Assembly: GCA_036336695.1 (NCBI GenBank)
Contig: JAYZFQ010000142.1
Location: forward strand, 1-8,082
DNA: 8,082 nt
Origin: GCA-2729515 sp036336695
GTDB lineage: Bacteria > Myxococcota_A > UBA9160 > SMWR01
Direction: 5' to 3'
The notes below the pieces were generated by a model. It saw only the letters and a program-made list of their open reading frames with translations. It was not told the DNA's origin and did no database searches. Of the stretch, positions 1 through 5,704 are shown one piece after another. The position numbers were made by a program, and so were the translations under genes. Within the stretch, counting starts at the first letter, position 1; each line of letters starts with the position of its first letter.

Positions 1-618
1 GGGATCCGCGACGCCCACGTGATCGGCTACTCCATGGGCGGCCGGGTGGCCCTGGCCCTTGCCGCCTGGCAACCCGAGCGCGTCCGCTCGGCACTCCTGG
101 TCGGCGCGAGCGCCGGAATTTCGGAGCCGGATGCCCGGGAAGAGCGGCGGCGGCGGGACGAAGCGCTAGCCGCGCGTATCGAACGCGACGGTGTCGAAGC
201 CTTCGTCGATGCCTGGATGCAACTTCCCCTGTTCGCGAGTCAGCAGCGCCTCGGGCGGGAAGCCCTGGGGCGCGCCCGGGCTCAGCGCCTCCGCAACCTT
301 CCCCACGGCCTCGCCAATTCGCTGCGGGGCATGGGCACGGGTGCCCAACCCGCACTCCACCCGGCGCTCGGCGGAATTCGCGCTCCGGTCCGCCTCGTGA
401 CCGGCGCGGGAGACACCAAGTTCACCGCAATCGCTCACCAGTTGGCGAATCGGCTGCCCAATGCCCGGGTCGACGTCATCCCCGGCGCGGGCCACGCCTG
501 CCACATCGAGGCGCCACGCGAGTTCGTTCGAATCGCACGAGACTTCCTCGGCGAAGTCGCATGCGACACCGCCACCACCCCAACCACCGTTCCGATGCAT
601 GGAGGAGTGCACACATGA
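1..618 (+). CDS. menH: SHCHC synthase MenH, 5'-truncated by window edge
   Basis: An alpha/beta-hydrolase that eliminates pyruvate from SEPHCHC to give SHCHC in menaquinone synthesis, presumably cytoplasmic. The frame is open from base 1, giving 205 visible residues; about 75-85 N-terminal residues are missing compared with the roughly 250-residue family. The nucleophile elbow GYSMGGR sits at visible residues 9-15 (Ser11 nucleophile, Arg15 matching a conserved substrate-binding Arg). The acid is Asp138 in GDTKF and the base His165 in PGAGH. The local patterns W-x-Q-x-P-x-FAS (72-80) and GD-[ST]-KF-x-A are specific to MenH, as I recall the E. coli protein, and not to generic hydrolases. A tail of about 18 Thr/Pro/His-rich residues follows the fold, and its codons carry the ribosome binding site of menB. 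The TGA stop overlaps the menB ATG (ATGA). The remaining doubt concerns only the missing start. Confidence 0.93.
   Translation, partial: GIRDAHVIGYSMGGRVALALAAWQPERVRSALLVGASAGISEPDAREERRRRDEALAARIERDGVEAFVDAWMQLPLFASQQRLGREALGRARAQRLRNLPHGLANSLRGMGTGAQPALHPALGGIRAPVRLVTGAGDTKFTAIAHQLANRLPNARVDVIPGAGHACHIEAPREFVRIARDFLGEVACDTATTPTTVPMHGGVHT
601..606 (+). promoter_or_regulatory. Ribosome binding site of menB
   Basis: GGAGGA lies 8 nt before the ATG at 615, inside the last codons of menH. It decides the menB start in favour of 615 over an in-frame ATG at 561, which has no comparable site and would add 18 residues unlike the family. The ATGA overlap with the menH stop supports translational coupling. 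Confidence 0.8.
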
Positions 619-1439
619 CAGCCGTCGACTGGAAAACCGCAAAGAGCTACGACGACATCCGCTTCGAGAAGAGCGCCGATGGCATCGCGAAGATCACCAT
701 CTGCCGGCCCGAGGTCCGGAACGCCTTCCGTCCCCGAACCCTCTTCGAACTGATCGACGCCTTCTCCCGGGCCCGGGAAGACTCGGCGATCGGCGTCATC
801 CTCTTCACGGGCGAGGGCGAGCACGCTTTCTGCTCGGGCGGAGACCAGAAAGTTCGCGGCGATGCCGGGTACGTGGACGACGAGGGAATCCCGCGCCTCA
901 ACGCCCTGGATCTGCAACGCGTGATCCGCAGCCTGCCCAAGCCCATCGTGGCCCTCGTGTCCGGCTACGCCATCGGGGGCGGCCACGTACTCCACCTCAT
1001 CTGCGACCTCACCATCGCGGCTGAAAACGCGAAGTTCGGCCAGACCGGACCCAAGGTCGGCTCGTTCGACGCGGGTTTCGGCGCGTCCTACATGGCGCGG
1101 GTCGTCGGACAGAAGAAGGCCCGTGAAATCTGGTACCTCTGCCGACAATACGGCGCTCGGGAAGCCCTCGAGATGGGTCTCGTGAACGAAGTCGTACCCG
1201 TCGCGGAACTCGAAGCCACCGGCGTCGCATGGGCGCGCGAGATGCTTCGGCACAGCCCCCTCGCGATTCGCTGTCTCAAGTCGGCCTTCAACGCGGACTG
1301 CGACGGGCAGGCGGGTATCCAGGAACTCGCCGGCAACGCGACACTCCTCTTCTACATGACCGAGGAGGCCCAGGAAGGACGGGACGCCTTCGTGGAAAAG
1401 CGCCAGCCCGACTTCGATCGCTTCCCGTGGCGGCCCTAG
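615..1439 (+). CDS. menB: 1,4-dihydroxy-2-naphthoyl-CoA synthase MenB (type I)
   Basis: A crotonase-superfamily enzyme that closes o-succinylbenzoyl-CoA (Dieckmann-type) to DHNA-CoA. The 274 residues match the usual 270-285. Visible motifs are the oxyanion-hole/CoA segment CSGGDQK (73-79), the second oxyanion-hole segment GYAIGGGHVLH (117-127), the signature FGQTGPKVGSFD (141-152) with Asp152, and GQKKAREIWYLC (165-176). Gln143, Gly145 and Trp173 match the bicarbonate-binding Gln/Gly/Trp of type I MenB such as E. coli. Type II enzymes (Mycobacterium) carry an Asp side chain in place of that Gly. Bicarbonate dependence is therefore predicted, with bicarbonate acting as the catalytic base. The C-terminal FDRFPWRP resembles the usual family ending. 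ATG 615 was chosen for its GGAGGA site and the 4-nt overlap with menH. The gene overlaps menA by 13 nt. Confidence 0.97.
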   Translation: MTAVDWKTAKSYDDIRFEKSADGIAKITICRPEVRNAFRPRTLFELIDAFSRAREDSAIGVILFTGEGEHAFCSGGDQKVRGDAGYVDDEGIPRLNALDLQRVIRSLPKPIVALVSGYAIGGGHVLHLICDLTIAAENAKFGQTGPKVGSFDAGFGASYMARVVGQKKAREIWYLCRQYGAREALEMGLVNEVVPVAELEATGVAWAREMLRHSPLAIRCLKSAFNADCDGQAGIQELAGNATLLFYMTEEAQEGRDAFVEKRQPDFDRFPWRP

Positions 1440-2332
1440 ACACGGCGCGCCCGTTGCCCGGACACGCCGGGCGATGGCTGGCGGCGGCGCGTTTGCGCAC
1501 ACTGCCGTTGGCCGTTTCCCCCGTCGTGGTCGGAACGGCGCTTGCCGCGGCACACGATCGCGCTGCGGCCCTTCCAGCGCTTGCAGCAGCGCTCGGCGCG
1601 TTGTTGCTGCAGGTGGGCGCCAACTTCGCGAACGACGTCTTCGATTTCGAGAAGGGTGCCGATACGGCCGACCGTCTCGGACCGCCGCGCGTCACCCAAC
1701 TCGGGTGGCTCTCGGCCACCGCGGTGCGCCGGGGAGCCTTCCTGGTCTTCGGCACCGCGCTGCTTCCCGGGTTCTACCTCGCCTGGGTCGGCGGCTGGCC
1801 GATCGTCGCCGTGGGCATCGCTTCCATCGCGGCCGGCCTCGCCTATACCGGCGGACCCTACCCGCTCGGCTACCACGGCCTCGGCGAACTCGCCGTCTTC
1901 CTCTTCTTCGGAGTCTTCGCCGTCAGCGGCACCTTCTGGGTCCAGGCCGAAGCGCTGACTCCGGCCGTGCTGGCTACTTCCGCTCTCCTCGGCGTCCTGG
2001 CAAGCGTCCCCCTCGCGATCAACAACCTGCGAGACATTGCCACCGACCAGCCCGCCGGCAAGAAGACGCTCGCGGTGCGTTTCGGGCCCGCAGGCGCCCG
2101 CGCCGAGATCGCGGGCCTTCTCGCCGCCGCCTACGGGGGTTGCGGCCTGCTCGTTCTCTTCGAACTCGCGCCAGCAGCAACCCTGCTGCCCCTGGCATCA
2201 CTCCCGCTTGCCTTGCGCCTCCTCCAACGCTGTCGGCGCTCCGATGGTGCCGCCCTGAACCCGCTGGTCGCAGAAAGCGCCCGACTCGCGCTGGTCTTCG
2301 CCGTGCTCCTCGCCGTGGGCTGGGTCGCGTGA
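1427..2332 (+). CDS. menA: 1,4-dihydroxy-2-naphthoate polyprenyltransferase MenA
   Basis: An integral-membrane UbiA-superfamily enzyme that transfers a polyprenyl chain to DHNA with loss of CO2, giving demethylmenaquinol. From GTG 1427 it is 301 residues, near the usual 300-310. The first Asp motif is N-F-A-N-D-V-F-D at 66-73, followed by KGADTADR and GPPR (76-88). The second is NNLRDIATDQPAGKKTLAVRFG at 199-220. Both are the Mg-diphosphate-binding loops. About nine hydrophobic helices can be seen (near 22-42, 50-66, 104-122, 124-145, 152-172, 178-198, 226-248, 250-267, 285-300), as expected for UbiA proteins. The segment R-L-R-T-L-P-L-A-V-S-P (22-32) is the typical MenA N-terminus. The start is uncertain: GTG 1427 overlaps menB by 13 nt but has no clear ribosome binding site, and TTG 1454 or 1493 are possible. 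The stop overlaps the menC start (GTGA). Confidence 0.95.
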   Translation: MAALDTARPLPGHAGRWLAAARLRTLPLAVSPVVVGTALAAAHDRAAALPALAAALGALLLQVGANFANDVFDFEKGADTADRLGPPRVTQLGWLSATAVRRGAFLVFGTALLPGFYLAWVGGWPIVAVGIASIAAGLAYTGGPYPLGYHGLGELAVFLFFGVFAVSGTFWVQAEALTPAVLATSALLGVLASVPLAINNLRDIATDQPAGKKTLAVRFGPAGARAEIAGLLAAAYGGCGLLVLFELAPAATLLPLASLPLALRLLQRCRRSDGAALNPLVAESARLALVFAVLLAVGWVA

Positions 2333-3459
2333 AGCTCCGTGCGGCCCGCCTGACACCGATCGCCGTCCCCATGCGGGCGGCGCTTCGGACGACCCACGGA
2401 ACCGTGACCGATCGCCAGGGATGGTTGCTGGAACTGGAAGCCTTCGGCGGCGTACCGGGCTTCGGCGAAGCCCTGCCCCTCCCGGGGTTCGGACTCGAAA
2501 GCGCGGACCATGCCGGCGCGGCACTCGCCGAGGCGGTGCGCCGGCTCGTGGGCCGGGAAATCGACTCGGTGGCAGCGGGCCTTTCGGTCGTCGCGCCGGA
2601 TCTCGCGACGGCCCCGGCCGCTCGCGCCGCTCTCGACGGGGCCCTGCGGGATCTCGAGGCAAGGGAACTCGGCATGCCCCTCGCGACCCGGCTCGCGGCA
2701 GAACTGGGCACCGAGACACGACCAACCGTTGCCAGCGGTTTCCTGCTCGGTTCGGACCGTCCGGATGTCGCCGCCGAGGAAGCCGCAGGCGCCGTCGCAG
2801 CTGGATTCCGCGTGCTCAAGTTGAAGGTCGGGAGCGCGGCCTTCGACAGGGACCGCGACCGCGTCGCCTCGGTGCGCGAACGGGTCGGCACCGCGGTGGC
2901 GCTGCGCGTCGACGCCAACGAAGCCTGGCCGGAAAGCGCCGCTGCCGCGCACATCGAAACACTCGCCGGACTCGGCGTGGAGCTCGTGGAGCAACCCCTC
3001 GACCGGGACGCGACAGCCGCCGCTGCGCGCCTGCGCCGGACGAGCGCGATTCCCCTGGCCGCCGACGAGGCCGTGCGCGACGTGCCGAGCGCCGAGCGGG
3101 TGCTCCGCGCGGGCGCAGCCGACGTGCTCGTCGTCAAGCCTGCGGCGGTGGGCGGCCTCGGCCGCGCTCTCGCCATCGTGCAGCGTGCCCGCGCGGCGGG
3201 AATCGAGGTGTTGATTACGAGCTTTCTCGACACGGCGATCGGGCGCACCGGTGCGCTGCACCTCGCCGCTGCGCTGCCCCCGTCCCGCCACGCTTCCGGG
3301 CTGGCCACCGGCGCCCTGCTCGCCGACGACCTGGCCTCCGGCGCAGCGCCGCACGCCGGCGCGATCCCGGTCCCGCACGACTCCGGGCTCGGACTGGTCC
3401 CCGATCGGGAGGCCATGGCGCGACTCGCACGGGGCCGGCCCATCGAGGTGACGGCATGA
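2329..3459 (+). CDS. menC: o-Succinylbenzoate synthase MenC
   Basis: An enolase-superfamily (muconate-lactonizing subgroup) enzyme that dehydrates SHCHC to o-succinylbenzoate. It has 376 residues, within the 320-380 range of the family. The N-terminal capping domain (1 to about 120) carries the flexible loop near 42-56. The barrel shows the catalytic K-x-K pair Lys164/Lys166 in LKLKVG, metal ligands Asp195 (RVDANEAW), Glu221 (VEQP) and Asp246 (ADEAV), and the opposing catalytic Lys270 (VVKPAAVGG), so all key residues are present. The segment S-F-L-D-T-A-I-G (298-305) is in the position of the usual S-x-x-E-S-x-x-G. GTG 2329 was chosen because it forms a GTGA overlap with menA and puts the typical start K-L-R-A-A-R-L at the N-terminus. 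Sequence alone cannot exclude racemase or epimerase side activity, known in this subgroup, but the operon context argues for OSBS. Confidence 0.93.
   Translation: MKLRAARLTPIAVPMRAALRTTHGTVTDRQGWLLELEAFGGVPGFGEALPLPGFGLESADHAGAALAEAVRRLVGREIDSVAAGLSVVAPDLATAPAARAALDGALRDLEARELGMPLATRLAAELGTETRPTVASGFLLGSDRPDVAAEEAAGAVAAGFRVLKLKVGSAAFDRDRDRVASVRERVGTAVALRVDANEAWPESAAAAHIETLAGLGVELVEQPLDRDATAAAARLRRTSAIPLAADEAVRDVPSAERVLRAGAADVLVVKPAAVGGLGRALAIVQRARAAGIEVLITSFLDTAIGRTGALHLAAALPPSRHASGLATGALLADDLASGAAPHAGAIPVPHDSGLGLVPDREAMARLARGRPIEVTA
3445..3450 (+). promoter_or_regulatory. Ribosome binding site of menE
   Basis: GAGGTG ends 5 nt before the ATG at 3456, within the last codons of menC. Together with the ATGA overlap it fixes the menE start. 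Confidence 0.65.
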
Positions 3460-4919
3460 ACGCCCGCTCCCCCTGGCTCGACCCGGCCGACGCACCGGAG
3501 GCCCCGGCACTCCGGCAGGAAGACGCGATACGCACCCGCGCCGAACTGGCCGCGGGGGCCGACGCCCTGGCCGCGTGGCTCGGCGACCGTGGGATCGGAC
3601 AGGGCGACGTCGTGGCGGCACACCTGCCGAACGGGATCGCCTTCGCCACCCTGCTCCACGCCGTCGATCGTCGCGACGCGATTCTCCTGCCGCTCCACAG
3701 GCGCCAGACCGAAGCCGAACTCGTTCACGTACTCGCCGACGCGACCCCGCGTCTCGTCCTTCACGCCGGGGACCGCTCGTCTTCCGTCGTGGTCCGGGCA
3801 GCGCGCACTACGGGAACCCCCGCCCGGGATTTCCCGGCCCTCCGGGCCGGCGCTTCCCCCGCGACGCCCGGGCTCGGGTACGAAACACCGGCGCTCCTGC
3901 TGTACACGTCCGGCACGACCGGCACGCCCAAGGGCGCCGTGCTCACCCACGCCAACTTGCGGGCGGCCGTGGAAGCGTCGGCCTTGCACCTGGGCACCCA
4001 CACCGACGACCAGTGGCTCGCGTGCCTGCCCTTCTACCACGTGGGTGGACTTTCGATCCTCCTGCGAGCCGCGAGCCAGGTGGTCCCGTGCGAGATCCAC
4101 GCAGACTTCGACGCGGCCCGCGCGAATCGCGCCCTGGACTCCCGGGGCATCACACACGTGTCGTTGGTTCCGACGCTCCTCGCACGCCTGCTCGATGCAC
4201 GCGGCGACCGCCGGGCGCCAGCAACGCTGCGCGTCGTCTTGATCGGGGGAGCAAGCGCTCCGCCCGCCCTGCTGGAACGCGCCGCGAAACTCGGGTGGCC
4301 CGTGGCACCCACCTATGGGCTCACGGAAGCAGCCGCACAGGTGGCAACGCGGCGGCCGGACGAGGATCCGGAAGCGGGCGCGACGCCGCTTCCCGGGGTC
4401 TCCATCCGGGTGGTGGATGAACGGGGCCGACCCGTGGCACCCGAAACTTCAGGAGAGATCTGGGTGCGGGGCAACACCGTAACGGCCGGATACTGGCGAC
4501 GCCCGGAAGAAAGCGCTCGGGTCCTGGCCGGCGGGTGGCTCCGCACCGGAGACATCGGCGCCCTCGATTCCCAGGGGCGGCTTCGCGTCTTCGATCGCCG
4601 CGCGGATCTCGTGGTGTCGGGAGGCGAGAACGTCTACCCGGCCCAGGTGGAAGCGGCGCTTCTCGAGCATCCCGGCGTGGCCGATGTGGGCGTCGCGGGT
4701 GCACGCGACGAAACGTATGGCCACCGGCCCGTCGCGTGGGTCGTTCCCCGTGGCAAGCGCCCGCTGGACGCCGAAGGGCTCGCTCGTTTCTGTCGCGACC
4801 GCCTCGCCGGCTACGCGGTACCGGTGCGCTTTCACTGCGTGGCTTCACTTCCAAGGACCGCATCCGGCAAACTCCAACGACATCGACTCGTCGAACCCTC
4901 GGAGGAATCGTGGAACTGA
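3456..4919 (+). CDS. menE: o-Succinylbenzoate--CoA ligase MenE
   Basis: An ANL-superfamily acyl-CoA synthetase that adenylates o-succinylbenzoate and transfers it to CoA, supplying the substrate of MenB. It has 487 residues (about 450 in E. coli, about 486 in Bacillus). Motifs in order are the P-loop YTSGTTGTPKG (150-160), LPFYHVGG (191-198), the adenine-binding segment GGASAP (264-269), TYGLTEA (286-292), the ribose-binding Asp366 in RTGDIG, the hinge region near 380-388 (F-D-R-R-A-D-L-V-V), SGGENVYP (388-395) and the adenylation Lys472 in ASGKLQ. ATG 3456 overlaps the menC stop by 4 nt and has a GAGGTG site. The N-terminal region is Ala-rich and less conserved. The gene ends 10 nt inside the DUF1295 gene, and its last codons hold that gene's ribosome binding site. 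Assignment to MenE over other acyl-CoA ligases rests on length and on its place between menC and the operon end. Confidence 0.92.
   Translation: MNARSPWLDPADAPEAPALRQEDAIRTRAELAAGADALAAWLGDRGIGQGDVVAAHLPNGIAFATLLHAVDRRDAILLPLHRRQTEAELVHVLADATPRLVLHAGDRSSSVVVRAARTTGTPARDFPALRAGASPATPGLGYETPALLLYTSGTTGTPKGAVLTHANLRAAVEASALHLGTHTDDQWLACLPFYHVGGLSILLRAASQVVPCEIHADFDAARANRALDSRGITHVSLVPTLLARLLDARGDRRAPATLRVVLIGGASAPPALLERAAKLGWPVAPTYGLTEAAAQVATRRPDEDPEAGATPLPGVSIRVVDERGRPVAPETSGEIWVRGNTVTAGYWRRPEESARVLAGGWLRTGDIGALDSQGRLRVFDRRADLVVSGGENVYPAQVEAALLEHPGVADVGVAGARDETYGHRPVAWVVPRGKRPLDAEGLARFCRDRLAGYAVPVRFHCVASLPRTASGKLQRHRLVEPSEESWN
4901..4906 (+). promoter_or_regulatory. Ribosome binding site of the DUF1295 gene
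   Basis: GGAGGA lies 3 nt before the GTG at 4910, inside the last codons of menE. It selects GTG 4910, the first codon of a hydrophobic N-terminus, over the long upstream open frame (from 4535), whose residues are Arg-rich shadow sequence of menE. Confidence 0.75.
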
Positions 4920-5704
4920 CCTGGAATCTGGCCGGCTTCCTGGGCATCGCCTGGACCGCGATGTTCGCGCTGTGGCTGCTGAGCCTGCGCCTGAACGACG
5001 CCAGCATCGTCGACATCTGGTGGGGACCCGGCTTCGCGCTTCTCGCCCTCGCGGCCCACGCCATATCTCCGCACCCGGATGGGATCCTGACCGTCCTCGT
5101 CTGCCTCTGGGGCCTCCGGCTCGGGGTCTACCTCGGTTGGCGCAACATCGGACACGGAGAAGACCGACGGTACGCCGCCATGCGGCGAAGACGACCGGAC
5201 CGGTTTGCCCTGTGGAGCCTCTTCGCGGTCTTCGGGCTCCAGGGCTTTCTCCAGTGGTTCGTTGCCCTGCCCGTTCTCGTCGCCCAGGGACTGCGCGGCC
5301 CCGGAGAGGCAAGCAGTTTCTTCGTCCTGGTTGGTGTGGTGGTGTTCTCCGTCGGCCTCTTCTTCGAAGCCGTCGGCGACTGGCAACTCGCTCGCTTCAA
5401 GGCCGACCCGCGCAACGAAGGGCGGGTCATGGACCGCGGTCTCTGGCGCTATACGCGACACCCGAACTACTTTGGAGATGCCTGCGCGTGGTGGGGCATC
5501 TTCCTCGTCGCTCTCCCGAACCCGGGCGTGATCTTCACCATCCTCAGTCCGATCGCGATGACGTGGCTGCTGCTCCGCGTCTCGGGCGTGCCGATGCTGG
5601 AACGCTCCCTGTCTCGCAAACCGGACTACGCCGCCTACTGCGAACGAACTAGCGCGTTCCTGCCCCAACCGCCGAAACCTACTGCCGGAGCGGGTTCCGA
5701 CTGA
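4910..5704 (+). CDS. DUF1295 family membrane protein (steroid 5-alpha-reductase/ICMT-like)
   Basis: An integral-membrane protein of 264 residues in the DUF1295 family (COG3752), related in fold to steroid 5-alpha reductases and isoprenylcysteine methyltransferases. The substrate is not known. Hydrophobic segments lie near 6-26, 34-52, 57-75, 99-127 (possibly two), 135-155, 190-207 and 208-224. The family signature is visible in order: D-x-WWGPG (35-41), WGLRLGVYLGWRN (67-79), GHGEDRRY (81-88), and the conserved C-terminal cofactor-binding motif GLWRYTRHPNYFGD (177-190) followed by WWGIFL. It ends with P-D-Y-AAY-C-E-R-T-S-A-F-LPQ (238-253), also typical. In 5-alpha reductases and ICMT the equivalent region binds NADPH or S-adenosylmethionine, so a reductase or methyltransferase role is inferred. 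The GTG start overlaps menE by 10 nt and has GGAGGA in front, so it is the sixth coupled cistron of the menaquinone operon. The 3' end overlaps the opposing gene by 26 nt. Confidence 0.88.
   Translation: MELTWNLAGFLGIAWTAMFALWLLSLRLNDASIVDIWWGPGFALLALAAHAISPHPDGILTVLVCLWGLRLGVYLGWRNIGHGEDRRYAAMRRRRPDRFALWSLFAVFGLQGFLQWFVALPVLVAQGLRGPGEASSFFVLVGVVVFSVGLFFEAVGDWQLARFKADPRNEGRVMDRGLWRYTRHPNYFGDACAWWGIFLVALPNPGVIFTILSPIAMTWLLLRVSGVPMLERSLSRKPDYAAYCERTSAFLPQPPKPTAGAGSD

Noticed and set aside
1..8. BamHI-like GGATCC at the very start of the window
   Set aside because: The menH frame reads straight through it with sensible residues (G-I-R-D-A-H), so there is no sign of a cloning junction.
561..614. 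Upstream in-frame ATG for menB at 561
   Set aside because: It would add 18 His/Arg-rich residues that overlap the menH end and are unlike MenB. ATG 615 has GGAGGA and an ATGA overlap.
435..1553. Minus-strand open frame (372 codons) opposite menH and menB
   Set aside because: It lies antisense to a MenB with complete motifs, spans a gene junction and shows no recognisable fold.
3834..3850. GC-rich stem-loop (7-bp stem, 3-nt loop) inside menE
   Set aside because: It has no T-run, lies in a variable part of an intact coding region, and such stems are expected by chance at this GC content.
2019..4157. Long minus-strand open frame (712 codons) opposite menA, menC and menE
   Set aside because: It is Arg/Ala/Ser-rich with no domain pattern and mirrors the GC-rich third positions of well-supported plus-strand genes. 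It is a high-GC shadow frame.
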